Shown: piece by piece, positions 29,401-42,013 of the stretch | How the letters are laid out: every line of letters starts with the position of its first letter | How positions within the stretch are numbered: position 1 is the first letter of the stretch | NCBI GenBank assembly: GCA_032622095.1 | Contig: CP136062.1 | Span: 133,317,282 to 133,381,281, forward strand | Direction: 5' to 3' | Length of the DNA: 64,000 bases | DNA from: Siphonodentalium dalli | Taxonomy: Eukaryota > Mollusca > Scaphopoda > Gadilida > Siphonodentaliidae | The notes under the pieces: model-generated | Database searches by the model: none | What the model saw: only the letters and a program-made list of their open reading frames with translations | Told to the model about the DNA's origin: nothing | Made by a program: the position numbers and the translations under genes

Positions 29401-30240
29401 TCAAAGGAAGGGGGTGGTAATTTCTGAACATTCTTCAATGCATATAGCATTCTGATATACCCTCGGTACACATAAATAAAAATTATGTTTAGAATTAGGC
29501 CACATTGTATGTTAGACAGCCAATGTGAAAGGTTAGTGTTGGAACTTTTCTTAATAACATCTCTATTCATAGCCCCGATATATTCCGCATACAAAGACTT
29601 GAAAAGTCAATATTTACAAACAGCACGAAGGAGTAACGTGGGAATTGGTTAATAATTGCCATCCCAATTCATTTAGAATATAACATGACGATATTTGTCG
29701 CGTATAACTAAATGAAAAAGTTCACTAAACGATATATTAATGTTAAACATTGATGTAGACAAATTTAACACCTCGTAGGATTCATGTTCGAATTAAGTTT
29801 CTTATACAATCGTCAAATCCTCGTGCAGTATAATATTAGATAGAATTCCGATTTATGTCACGTGAAAATAAACGAAAATGTTCAAATAACAAAGCAACAA
29901 AGCAGGTTAAAGAACAATAGAAACACATAACGCGCAGTGCCCTAATGGTTAACGCGCGAATTCCCGTTAGAATTAATCGCCTTGCACTTCTTGGCATGCG
30001 AACAACAAACCGTGGGTCAAACAAGCATGTCTCGAGAGACGCCCGCTGCATGAAAAAAATAATGTAAACGACAATAGACGAAATTGAAATATTCCCAACT
30101 ACACCTTTTATCGGACTCGGTCTCGGGGTCGCAGAACAACTTTAATGCGTCCCAAAAATCCCAATTTCTATAAATAAAACCCCACATGCGCCCATAGATT
30201 ACCAAGAAACTGTAGCTGATAATACACCGGGAGGGCGAAA
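29401..30240. other. No recognisable feature
   Basis: AT-rich DNA with only short chance frames (60-80 aa without family resemblance). A tRNA-like phrase near 29938 was examined and rejected. Confidence 0.5.
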
Positions 30241-31040
30241 TAAAGCTATCACCCGGAAACCAAAATTATCGTCAGATTGTAAGACATCAAGGGCCATAAC
30301 TCCAGTTAAAATAGGCGGACGGAGAAATTCTGTATTTTCATATGAGTAATCCATATACCAAATTTGAAAATAACCAGGTAACTATAAGACTAAAGTTATA
30401 CCACCAGAAACCAAAATAATCAGAAAATTCTAAGTCGACAAGGGACATAACTCCGGAGATGAAGCACGGCAAAAATGGGCTAAAGGAATCCAAATTCGAA
30501 CTTGATCTGTATTTTCAGGTGGCTAATCCACACTTTTAAAACAGTCAGGCAACTAAAACTAAAGTATGAACTGAGTAGACTGAAATTTGGTATGTAAGTT
30601 TACTTGCCCAATATAGAGGTCAATTCGAAACTAAAGTTAACAACCGGAAACCAAAATAATTGGCAAATTCTAGGTCGACAAGGACCATAACTCCGGCAAA
30701 AAATGGCCGGCGGAACCCAAATTCGAATTGACCTCTATATTGGGCAAGTAAACTTACATACCAAATTTCAGTCTACTCAGTTCATACTTACTAAATTTGT
30801 CATCCGGAAACGAAAATTGAGCACAAATCCAAACAAAAGGGCCGTAACTCTGGTGAAAATTGGCGGTCGGTACCCGAATTAGAACTTGACCTGTATTTTG
30901 TTCTAGTAAACGCGCATATCAAATACGATTCAATTCAGTTAAGACTTACTAAAGTTATCATCCGGAAAGAAAAAAGCGAACGTACAAACGGAGGGACAGA
31001 CAGACGGACGAACCAATAACATAATACGTTCCGTTTTTTT
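30241..31040. repeat. Degenerate tandem block with TCATCCGGAAA/CATAACTCCGG motifs
   Basis: About four diverged units of 130-170 bp containing ACCGGAAACCAAAAT, GGCCATAACTCCGG and CCAAATTCGAA. It ends in a CAGACAGACGGACG stretch and a T-run. Within it 30563-30629 and 30722-30788 form a near-perfect hairpin with arms of about 66 bp (arm contains TTGCCCAATATAGAGG). Non-coding. Confidence 0.7.
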
Positions 31041-31380
31041 TAAACGGGCATAAAAAAAAGTTAGAAGATACTTTAAGGAAGAAAATGAATGGGTTGAAGT
31101 GGAGTCCTGTGGTGTTGCAAAGGTCGACCATTATCTTCTGAACAATATAAGATTGCGTCGTGAAAACGTGCGATTTTTAAATTTACAGCCAAGTGCATCT
31201 ACATAGCATTACAATAGTAACACACATTATACAAGTTACACGTACGTGAGGCTAAACATGGTGTTAAATCGCAGAGTTCATCAGAAATACAAGTCTAGAT
31301 CTCATCCCATTCTGTATATGTGTGTGTGTATATACAGACATTAGAATCAGCTTTCATCCGTCGCAATTATATATCCCCTA
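31041..31380. other. No recognisable feature
   Basis: Non-coding sequence between the degenerate repeat block and the TIR element. A TGTG microsatellite lies at its end (31318-31330). Confidence 0.4.
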
Positions 31381-32775
31381 TAAGGGTCTATTCTCATTGC
31401 ACACGCGCGTGCGATTAATCGCAGCGTTTTTTAAGGTCGAGCGGCTCTATATGTGCGTTCGATTGCATTCCTTCCTCCCACTGTTAAAAGTTCCCCCAAT
31501 AGGGGTGGGGGTCTGACGAACACATTCATACACAGGGCTAGGGTAGGTTGGAGGACGATAAAGTACTTTTGGTTGTGGGTGACCACATATATATATGCTG
31601 ACACATTAACTTTAATTTTCCTCAGTTAGATTTACTCAGGTATAAGTTGAGTATAACGAGCCATGCCATCAAAATGACATAAGTTTTGAGGACACAATTT
31701 ATATCTAGCTAATTATAATTAGAAATAGAGGGTTCAATTCCATGTAGTTGGGCATAAATATGCATATTTTATTCCAGCTTGAAACGTATATAACACTATA
31801 TAGTACGATCACAACCCAGGAGTTTTATGTATATAATTGTTATTATCACTCAAGATTATCAAAAGTGTACGACTCAAGTGGTTGAATTAGATCTTTCAAA
31901 ATTTTACTTTATAGTTAGCTAGGTCTGACAAAAATCGTCTTTCTAAATAAAGCTCATTTAAAACAGTTGTACTCAAACATATGATATCCAGTAAAAATTA
32001 TGGGGAAAGAGGGGATGAGACCCCAATTTGTTGGAGGAAAAACAAATAGATTTGCATGTAGGGAGGATGGTAGACCCATGGTTGGGAGGGATTTTTATGT
32101 TCAACCCTGTGTATATATGAACGTTTTTTTCAGACCCCCTCCCCCATCATGGAGTGCTCATTTTGTATAGCCGCTGGCAACAGTGACAACGCGGCACTAG
32201 AATTGACGAACCACCATTCAAATAGCATAAGTGATTCGACCTTAAGAGTCACACACGCATCGTTTCAGGTCTCATTTTGTCGCCAGGACGCTGTTCGCAT
32301 GAGCGATTTATTTCAATTTGATCGTCATCGGCAGCTTATCATCAGTGACCGCACATGCTAAACGGCACATTACTATCAATCTATATATATTCACAATCTT
32401 GGGTACAGTTTTGCGCGGGACTGACAGGTAATATAATGCGATTGAATTCTACAAAAATCACCACTGATGCTAGCTATACGTTGGAAACTTCTTTCCAAGC
32501 CATTTCCTTTACGTACTTCATTTATTATTTTATCGCCCATCAGTTATGAGAATGACTGTACCCGGATAGTATAATTATGTGACCGAGTGAACCATGCCAT
32601 TCTCTGTAACGGCTATCTCGATGACGAGGTTGATTGCATAAGATGATTGGTCACGAATAGGACGTGGTTGTTTGAGAAAGGTAATTGATCACGAATCGCT
32701 CTGCGTTATGTCAACACGCACCTTAAAAACGCTGCGATTAATCGCACGCGCGTGAGCAATGAGAATAGACCCTTA
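31381..32775. mobile_element. Putative DNA transposon remnant with TIRs of about 48 bp
   Basis: The left end TAAGGGTCTATTCTCATTGC (31381) returns inverted at 32756-32775. The TIRs continue inward with CACGCGCGTGCGATTAATCG and GCAGCG. The length is 1,395 bp. No transposase frame is visible, and no clear target duplication can be read beyond TA/TAA next to the ends. The GGGTC terminus next to TAA recalls piggyBac-like TTAA insertions but does not prove it. Confidence 0.65.
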
Positions 32776-34137
32776 GTTGGACGTGCCTTTTGAAGTTATA
32801 ATTATGTCCAACGTGATCGACAACCCCTGGTGGCAGTTTCAGTTCAACAAATTTACAGAAAGTAGGAACTGTCGGACTCGTGGTATAAAACTGCTAATTT
32901 CAGAATAAATACAAGTTCGAAAATAAAAATATCAGAACAATTTTAGCCTCTTTTGATGTGTGGTGTGAAATACTCAACGCAGATGCTGTGCCAGGCATGA
33001 GTCCAGGAGATATCGGTCGACCTTCGCAGGACTCAACTACACTCCGATCATTGTCATCCTTAATGATCGACTCCGATGTTAACAAGAACAAATTGGCCGC
33101 TGAGACTCCAGACAACATAGTGCCCATCATGGTGGCCATTTTGCTTGATATGCACCAGGTATCTTTGGTCGCCATTAACGTCTTTAGTTGAGAGGCAACA
33201 GTCAAATGGAAAGCTAGCACATTCGAACCCCTACACATATGCCTTCTTGTTTATCTCGCAAGATGACACTCAAATCCCATATGTAGAAGATTAATAATAC
33301 AATAAAACCATATAGTCAGAAATGGTAACGCCCACAAGATAATATTATTATATACTAGTAGGCATATAATTATATAATATAAAATATATTGGTTTCATGA
33401 ATGCCGAAATTCCGAAAAATAACTAATCCTTCAAATTATTACAACTACGGCTTATCACTGCATGAAGGTTTTTCATTCATCACACCAGAAAGCCTCTCAA
33501 TGCAGACAACAAATATACTGATCGGATTAAATACTCCCCCAATACTTCGCAATACGACAGTTAGTCTACTTTCCACCTGAGATATACTTCATCAGCAATG
33601 TTAGCTGTTATATGATGCATTGTGTTCCCGGAATAAAATATTCAAGAGTGGCCCAGCCATTGTTTACACCTAAAGATCGAAAACAATTAACGCGGTCATA
33701 AAAGTTACATACTGCAACAATGAGACATTCGCGAAGATACATCCGCGAAAACATACATCCTGCAAAAAAGTTTAACCGGTACGCAATACAGCGAGTACGT
33801 TATTGATATAGTTACCCCATACCTACTATTTTTTTTTTTATAAATTGTATTCGTCAAAAATAACATAAGTAACGAATATAGAACAGAAAACAGTTCACAA
33901 AAATACAGTGCAATACAATACATTTATTATTATATGTTATATATGTTATAAATTAGAACTCGGTCAGATACCAAGTTTGTCAGGCTGAAAAGTCTCATTC
34001 GAGATCATTGAATACAGATCCGAATGTAAAATCCCGACTCCCCACCCCTATTTATTACGCCACCTGTGGTGTTTCTAGCTTCTGTGAGTTTGATATTGTG
34101 TGGTGTACAGGGCGAATGGTATTCTTGGAGATTTTGT
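32776..34137. other. Intergenic DNA with two dispersed repeat motifs
   Basis: 33303-33350 is one copy of a dispersed motif (CAGAAATGGTAACGCC) also seen near 12592, inverted at 37566-37612 and at 41846-41890. 33954-34050 (GAACTCGGTCAGATACCAAG) recurs at 39416-39515. The rest shows no gene. Confidence 0.6.
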
Positions 34138-34560
34138 GTACCTTACTCAATCGTACCGATAGAATCACGTAGATGCCGAAATTGTAACGTTAACGCCACC
34201 GGTGTATAATATGTTTATGAAAATATGATAAATCGTATCGATAGAGTCAGGACAGGCTGAAATTGTAAACTTAAAGTCACCGGTGTAATAATATGTTGTT
34301 GAAAATATAAATAATTTGATAGACTGAAAATAATATATAACCCATTGGGAGCCCCTGATGTATTCTTGTTTGTACCTTACTCAATCGTACCGATAGAATC
34401 ACGTAGATGCTTAAATTGTAAAGTTAACGCCACCGGTGTATAATACGTTTTTGAAAATGTGTTAAATCGTATCGATAGAGTCAGGACAGGCTGAAATTGT
34501 AAATTTAAAGTCACTTGTTGTTGAAAATATAAATAATCTGATAGACTGAAAATAATGTGT
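34138..34560. repeat. Tandem duplication of about 234 bp
   Basis: Two copies start at GTACCTTACTCAATCGTACC (about 34138 and 34372), each ending near GATAGACTGAAAATAAT. They differ by point changes and a short deletion in the second copy. Non-coding. Confidence 0.85.
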
Positions 34561-36116
34561 ATCCCATTGAGAACCCCTGGTTTAGTGAAGTGCATTGTGG
34601 GAAGTTTAATTGTGATTCTCCTACATCTTTATTTTCTGGAATTATCACCAAGATTTCTCCACTCTATTCTGTTAAAATGTACCCTGATCGGTCACATTAT
34701 TTTGATAATTCTATCTAAATACATCTTAGCTACTATTCGGATCTGCTGTCCCGGTCGAAGAATGTTTAGTTTGACCAAAACGGCTATTGACAAAAGTTTG
34801 TTTACAAAAATTGAGCATACTCAATGACCCGTAGGCCGTACACGCTGTAAATTTGTTATCGAAAACAAATTCAATTTCTTCCATCTAAAACATAATTACG
34901 CGCTGAACTCTGTCATTTTAAGAATATAGTAGTATTATACACATACACACCAAGTTTCAGCTCAAAATTTTGAAAAATGACAGTTTTATAGACATAAATC
35001 GATTTTAATGGCAAATTATCCCATGTTAAATTTTATCATCGAAAAAAAAAAATTCATTTCTTCGATCTAGGAAATAATTACGTGCTGTACCCTGTCATAT
35101 TTGACCGGTTCTACCTGATAATTGTGTGACAGTACAGTCGCGTTACTTTATACGTCAACATTGGTCATTATCACTCGACAAATTTATTTCGGTCTATCGT
35201 ATCAACCCCTATTTCCCCCGCGTAGCCTGACTAAGTGTCTTTATCGCTCAACTAATTTGTATCGTTTCATCGGTATGAATTCCATATCCAATTATCCACA
35301 TATAACCAACCCAACCTCTAATCCCGGTCCAATTTATTTATTTCTTTCATCGGTATATAGTCATGTTACGTAATATTTTATCTCGTGATACTTGTACTTA
35401 TATGTCTATGGTATTACTATAGTATGCCGTATATGTATATCAATTGCTATTCCTTTCTATATAATCCTGGTGCCAACTATAGAGATAATTTCAGACCCCC
35501 CCCCCAATTTTATATAATTGCTGCTTTAGTACAGTCGATCACGATGCATTACATGGCAACATCGATCCACTAATTTATGTCAGTTCATCAACTTCATCGG
35601 TACAAACCCCTTTTTTCTCCGAGTCCATATAACCAACCCAACATCTTATAGAACTCCATAAATGACTATTCTGGCACTATATAGAGATGACTAAGATTCT
35701 GACACCCCCCTATTTTATAGCCTTGTTGCAACAGTAGAGTTGATATGCATAATATCATTAATATGTCAACATTGGTCGTTATTGCTCTACAAATTTATAT
35801 CGGTTCAACCCTTAGTTCCCTGTATCGCCCACCCCTCCCTCAATTTATTTTTTCATTTGTATTATAGTCTCGTCACATACACATTTTATCTTTTGTAACT
35901 TTTGCTTCAACGCGTCGAGATCCGCTGCAGACAATACAAAACTGACAACATTTTGAAATGTAAGCAGGCTTCAAACTCATCTTATCCAAGAAAAACTCTG
36001 GTTACATAAAAAAATTGTGTATAAGGTGTACGCGCATTTGTTGCGTTAAAAACCAAAGGTCCCAAGTCAAGGTCCAAATCCCTAACACACTGATGTGAGG
36101 TTTAACTCCATCTACA
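34561..36116. other. Intergenic DNA with three degenerate copies of a repeat of about 200 bp
   Basis: The phrase ACAGTAGAGT or ACAGTCGCGT or ACAGTCGATC, followed by GTCAACATTGGTCATTATC-like and ATTTATATCGGTTCA-like sequence, occurs near 35133, 35530 and 35730. No reading frame of interest. Confidence 0.5.
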
Positions 36117-36600
36117 TACAGTAATGTCCAAAGTAATTCATCACTTAACCACAGCAAAATTGTGTGTATTTTTTCATGATTCTAAATCCTGAAAAATTAC
36201 CTATAATTATGCTGTGGTTAAAGGGTCAATTACTTTGGGCATTACTGTAACCAATATAAGGATTTGAGGTTTAATGATAACTCAATCATCATACAGTAAT
36301 GTTCAAAGCAATTGATCACTTAACCACAGCAGAATAATGGGTAATTTGAGGATTGTAAATGCTGAAAAAATACATAATTCTGCTGTGGTTAAGTGGTCAA
36401 TTACTTTGGGCATTACTATAACCAATATAAGGATTTGAGGTTTAATGATAACTCAATCCTCATACAGTAATGTCCAAAGTAATTGACCACTTGACCACAG
36501 CAAAATTATTGGTAAATTTTCAGGATTTCAAATCCTGAAAAATTACCAATAATTCTGATGTGGTTAAGTGGTCAATTACTTTGGGTATTACTGTAACCAA
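36117..36600. repeat. Array of three hairpins sharing the palindrome-centre module
   Basis: Three units of about 130 bp start near 36117, 36292 and 36463. Each is an inverted repeat that opens CAGTAATGTCCAAAG and closes CTTTGGGCATTACTG, with TTAACCACAGCAGAAT-like sequence inside and CCTGAAAAATTACC at its centre. Units are separated by about 40 bp of GGATTTGAGGTTTAATGA spacer, giving a period of about 172 bp. Each unit would fold into a long hairpin. The module is the one found at the centre of the 1-8.5 kb palindrome. Confidence 0.85.
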
Positions 36601-37565
36601 TACAAGGATGTGAGGTTTAATGAGAACTCCATCCATATAACTAATAATTATGTGTGAAAATTAAAACAAAACAAAATAAATTCCATGATGGCGTCCAATA
36701 TGGACTGCCTAACTCTGCTCCAAAACATGTATATTCAATATATGGATGTTTATTGGGGGAAACCGATTATTTCAATGATATTTTCATTAACTGGAATCAA
36801 AACCCGACTTACGGGAGCGTGCGACTGTATCTTAAGCATATGTGCCTATTTAATGAGCCAACAATTGGAATCCCAACAGAGAAGATTGGCGTGGGACCCT
36901 TGCGCGATCTGTCCATCGAAAACTATTTAGACATATCAAGACACGTATAAGACCCAATAAGTTAATATACAGAATAGATACATCTATTGCCTGAGTGACA
37001 AATATTTATATTTGTTACAATGAGGTCAAATAGTTGCGAAGCCAGCACCACAATTCTTTCCCTCCATAGTAAATCTTAAAACAACTTCTAAAGAATTAAT
37101 AATTCACCTTATATTTGGTATGAAGCGTCCTTGGTTAACTGGAGTTCAGATTTGTTAACATCACGTCACCAAGGTAATTACTTGCGAAGCCACAGCCACA
37201 ACTATTTCCCTCCAAAGTAATTCTCAAAACAACTTCTTAAGAACAATTGACCAGGTCAGTCGCGCAATTATTGGAAGAGCCACGGTCAATCATTTTTTTT
37301 TAAACCAAATGTTACATTTAAATTATTGCTTTATTTAACCAAAACAAAAATGAGAAAATTAACTTTTACTACTTGCTAAATTTTATCTTTTAATTATTTC
37401 ATTTAAATTTTAGTATTTACAGTATACTATGTCCAAGTCTTTATAATCTGTTGAGTGACCCCACAGTCGTTTACTTTGTTAGTAATAATTTGAAGGATTA
37501 CTTGTTTAAACGCAATTGTTATCAAAATATTTTATGTATTTTTTATAATTTCTATTTATATGTAA
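36601..37565. other. Intergenic DNA, one diverged direct repeat
   Basis: GTTGCGAAGCCAGCACCACAA and its variant TTGCGAAGCCACAGCCACAA (37034 and 37179) head a direct repeat of about 70 bp with period about 147 bp. Frames of 81-98 aa at 36654-36950 overlap each other and lack any family pattern, so I do not call them genes. Confidence 0.5.
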
Positions 37566-37612
37566 TACCATAATCTTGGTGGCGTTACCATTTCTGACTA
37601 TGGTTTTCTTGT
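37566..37612. repeat. Dispersed 45-bp motif, inverted copy
   Basis: It contains GGCGTTACCATTTCTGACTA. The other copies (12567-12635, 33303-33350, 41846-41890) lie in the opposite orientation. It may be the terminus of an element whose partner end is at 41846-41890 or 33303-33350, but the choice is open. Confidence 0.6.
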
Positions 37613-39392
37613 CCGTGTATGTTGGTGTGGGTGCAGACCCCCGTGCTGTACGCTGTCCGATCTGGTGCGGACATTATTGGCTGATATAGGCCTACACGCC
37701 TCTGTCGGCGTGTGTGTGCGTGTCACGCGGCACACGTGTTAAAGAACGCTACTGCATGGAGTCACCACTGGAGTTACTCGAGCTACCTGGAACTCCGCAT
37801 AAGCTTCAGTAAATTGAAGGCGTCGGAATAATATGTATCTATAGCAGTCAGGGATGTGGTTAGAGGGGGGGTGTGGTGTATCCACAACCCCAACCCCCCC
37901 CCCAACTTTGGTCAAAATTTTTAAGTTGGAAATTTCATTTCACACCAACAATGGGTTGAAAATGTTCTTGTCGTTTGATTTTCAATCAATTTATTGGGGG
38001 GAATTAATTGTTTTTGGACCAATATTTGCATATTTTCCTATTTTTTGTCAAAATTTTGGACTGAAATGGTCATCAGTTGGAAATTTTCCAACCTTAGGGG
38101 GGTGACAGGTTGGAAATTTCCAACACTTGGAAAGCTTGTGTCCTGGTCCTCCCCCGTGTCTAGTCAAAACTGCTACTAAATTTAAGAAAACAATATTGTC
38201 ATACATTTGGTCAACATTGTCATTGGAATTGTCATCATTTGGAAACCTAATTGGGGGGGGTGTCAGGTTTGAAATTTCCAACTCTAAGAAGACTTGAGGC
38301 TAGTCTAGATGCTAAGATTTTGCGATTTTCTTGTTCAGATTTCAAAATTTTCGAACACCGGGCCGAACCATGGTCGGCCCGGTGTGTCACTGTCCCTCCC
38401 CCGTGACCAATACAAAATTACTAATTAGTTTAACAAAACAATAGTTTAGTACATTCGGTCAAACTTGTGGACTGAAATGGTCATCAGTTGGAGAATTTTC
38501 CAACCTAAGAGGGAGTATGAGGTTTGAAATTTCCAACACTATATAGGGAAGCTTCAGTTGAGGCCAGTCTAGATGCTAGGATTTGCGATTTTCTTGTATA
38601 GTTTTCCAAATTTTCTCACACCGGGTTGAACAAACATGGACGGACACAATGTCCTGGTGTCTTACCCGTAGCCGTGTGCATTTGTCTGGAGTAGGCTACT
38701 AGATGTTAGGATTTATGAAATTCTCAGGTTAAAGTATCTGAATTTTCTTATACCGGGCATATAGAACAACATAGTTTATGAATACATATAGGATATTAGG
38801 CCTGAGGACTGATGTGCAAGGGGGTGCAAATGGAATTATGGAAAAAGTGTGTTTGGTCTGTGATTCTGCTGTGATTCTGATTCAAGGGGGGGGGGGTGCA
38901 AATGGAATTATGCAAAAAGTTGTGTTGGTGTGATTCCGACTCAAGGAGGGGGGGAGTGCAGTTGGAATTTCTCAAGGTGGACACCCCCCCAACGGAGACC
39001 CTCTAGCCACATCCCTGATAGCAGTCTATAGTAGAAGATATATATGCAACGTCAGACATTGTTGAATAATAGTTTCTTATCGAAGTTGTATCCGTTACCT
39101 GTTTACGGTCGTTCCCCTATTTTTATTTGTCGTATTATTTCAAGTAAAACGGTTTGTTGTATAATTACAGAAATTAAATTACAGCTTCTGCAAATGATAC
39201 CTGATGTCTTGATTATATTACTAATCTTGGAAAATGTCCACAGAAAAACATTTGCTGTGTTTTATTGTGGGAATAGGACATTAATCTTCTAATACAATTT
39301 CCTAAAATAACTCGCATCGTGTGAAGCCAGAAATGTGTTGTTCCGCGAAATATCCCCATAGCTCCTGTCATCTCACCAAAACATATTATATG
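37613..39392. repeat. Copy A of a duplicated segment of about 0.6 kb, interrupted by a hAT element
   Basis: 37613-37848 and 39018-39392 together match 39524-40112, from GTATGTTGGTGTGGGTGCAG to CCCATAGCTCCTGTCATCTC. The interruption at 37849-39017 is a hAT insertion. By eye the identity is above 90 percent. The duplicated sequence shows no long frame. Confidence 0.88.
37849..39017. mobile_element. Non-autonomous hAT element, 1,169 bp
   Basis: The ends are CAGGGATGTGG and CCACATCCCTG, flanked by the perfect 8-bp duplication ATAGCAGT (37841-37848 and 39018-39025). Copy B of the host duplication lacks the insert. Inside are two to three diverged repeats of TGGTCATCAGTTGGAAA followed by TTCCAACCT, plus several G-runs. 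No transposase frame. Confidence 0.92.
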
Positions 39393-39523
39393 TTATGTTA
39401 TATAAAATAAATCAGAACTCGGTCAGATATCAAGTTTGTCAGGCTGAAAAGTCTCATTCGAGATCATTGACATGATTGAATACAGATCCGAATGCAAAAT
39501 CCCGACTCCCCACCCCCAGTTGT
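39393..39523. repeat. Dispersed motif between the two duplicate copies
   Basis: GAACTCGGTCAGATATCAAG followed by TGTCAGGCTGAAAAGTCTC recurs from 33954. It may mark the recombination point that produced the duplication. Confidence 0.6.
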
Positions 39524-40112
39524 CCATGTATGTTGGTTTGGGTGCAGACCCCCGTGCAGTACGCTGTCCGATCTGGTGCGGACATTAATGGCTGATCCGT
39601 GTAGGCCTACACGCATCGATCGGCGTGTGTGTGCGTGTCACGTGGCACATGTGTTAAAGAACGCTACTGCATGGAGTCACCACTGGAGTTACTCGAGCTA
39701 CCTGGAACTCCGCATAAGCTTCAGTAAATTGAAGGCGTCGGATAATATGTATCTATAGTAGAAGATATATATGCAACGTCAGACATTGTTGAATAATAGT
39801 TTCTTATCGAAGTTGTTTCCGTTAGCCTACCTGTTTGCGGTCGTTCCCCTATTTTTATTTGTCGTATTATTTCATGTAAAACAGTTTGTTGTATAATTAC
39901 AGAAATTAAATTACGGCTTCTGCAAATGATACCTGATGTCTTGATTATATTACTAATCTTGGAAAATGTCCACAGAAAAACATTTGCTGTTTTATATTGT
40001 GGGAATAGGACATTAATCTGCTACTACAATTTCCTAAAATAACTCGCATCGTGTGAAGCCAGAAATGTGTTGTTCCGCGAAATATCCCCATAGCTCATGT
40101 CATCTCACCAAA
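39524..40112. repeat. Copy B of the duplicated segment (empty site)
   Basis: Uninterrupted counterpart of copy A. At the place of the hAT insertion (about 39750) it reads ATCTATAGTAGAAG. It therefore serves as an in-window empty site. Confidence 0.88.
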
Positions 40113-42013
40113 ACAGCGATACTGTATACACCCGGAGGGCGTAATGACATGCTTCTATGAAAGAAGCTTGCCAATAATAAGGATCAGAATTCTCCGCTTG
40201 TGGATAAAAAATGGTTAGCTGGACACCCGCATGTGTCTTGCTTGAAACGTTCTTATTATAGTGGGATCCTTCTCCCAGGAAGTGTAGAGGATTGTTTTGG
40301 TGTGAGCAAGATGGATTAATCCGACGAAGAAACGGCAGCTGATCCAGATAGTTCTGAATGTGGAAAATCACAATCATTTCAGGTATATAGGTGATTGTTC
40401 TGAATCTTGTAAGTATTAATATGACTGTTCGATGCACATATACGATTACAGTTACGGACATGCATTCTCGGCGCTTAGTAGAGAATCGATTTCGAAATGC
40501 CACATCGCGATTATTGTGGGGTTTCGTCCTCCCAGAATACTTCTAGCTGCGCTATGCGTTTTGTTATTTTTAAATAGGAACCGATAGATGAGCTATATAC
40601 CATGTCGTCTATACATATTGATATATGATGACGACAGTAGAAATTAATATGTGAAAATATCGACGACTTTTCAATTTATGGCCACCAGTTTGGCCGCCAT
40701 CTTGGCTGTGAGTCTCAATTATCCTGCCCACTTGTAAAATTAATGGAATTCACAAAACAATAACGTCCATTGAAAGACAGACAGTAAAGAAATATCGACG
40801 TGATTCAAATTTCTGTCGTCATTTTAGCAGCCATCTTACAGTAGCCTCATTTGGAGAAACTGTTTCTTGGAGTAATTATTTCCCCCGTGCAGTATTCCCA
40901 ACTCAACTGTAAGCATGGATGGAGTTGTCATGACAATAACGCCCACTGATATGAACATGAAGGATTTTCGGTATTTTTTTTCTTCAAATTATGTCCGCCA
41001 TATTGGGCGCCATCTTGGATTTGGCGACATTTTGTTGGATGAGATATATGAAAAGTACTTCGCTTCAGTATTCACAACTCACAATTGTAAGCCTGGATGG
41101 AGTTGTGACAATAACGCTCACTGGTCTAGTTTCATAGCCCCAGTCTGCTGGTACACATACACCAGCCATATAAGATATTGGGATAGACAGATCTGATGTC
41201 GTGTTTACGCCCCAGAACGCCCCGATAGCCTTTCTGTGACAGAGTTTACGTGCTCGTCACCAGCTCACATAAAACAAGAAATAAATGTAATCAAATATCA
41301 CAATTGCGACAATAAACTGGTAATATTCCGTATAGCAGACATGATATTTCTTCTGAACACCACATCAATTGAAAGCGGTAATGTAATGTGAAAAAATAAT
41401 ATCGAAGCGTTTATATTTTTAAAAGTATGCGAACTCAATTGGCCTCACGAAGTGACAGCGCCATATATTCCGGCACTCGTGAGGTGAACATAAACAACCC
41501 CACGTGGTCGTAAATTGAATTTGATCAATTCTGTCACGAATACCCGGTAATTTGTAAATTAAAAATTGCATAATAATAATATATCGCGAGTGGTTAGCAT
41601 TATTTTGGGCAATTAATCGCTTCTGATAACTGAAGCGGCATTTCAAAAGTTGTTGTTGAAATCTGATGATATGCATGGGGACCATCGAATCGGATTGAGT
41701 AACTTTAACCGAGAACGATACAATGTACCAACAATTTGGAAACAATGATGATAACAATACGTGTAAAACACTTTAAATACTGAATGAACTAGCTCCATTT
41801 AATGAACGAGGAGTTTTGAATTCTGAAGCTCATATATACAAGAAAACCATAGTCAGAAATGGTAACGCCACCAAGATCATAATATTAGCCATAAATATCA
41901 ATTATAATATTATAATATAAACTAGCTTTCAAATTCCATGTTGGAAATTTGGATACTTCCATATATCAAGTTTTCCCGTTTCTCGTGTTATACATTACCT
42001 TCTTCAAGCTGTC
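40113..42013. other. Intergenic DNA with degenerate GGCCGCCATCTTGG repeats
   Basis: Around 40675-41110, three diverged units of about 150 bp carry GGC(C/G)GCCATCTTGG-type phrases and ATAACG(C/T)CCA. Frames of 93-132 aa here lack family features. 41846-41890 is a copy of the dispersed 45-bp motif. Confidence 0.5.

Noticed and set aside
29935-30020. tRNA-like phrase GCCCTAATGGTTAACGCG
   Set aside because: The A-box-like part is followed by no acceptable B box or acceptor stem.
36654-36950. Two overlapping frames of 81 and 98 aa
   Set aside because: Both in AT-rich DNA, overlapping in different frames, without recognisable domain or codon pattern.
40105-40503. 132-aa minus-strand frame
   Set aside because: No domain, no neighbours, and part overlaps a repeated segment.
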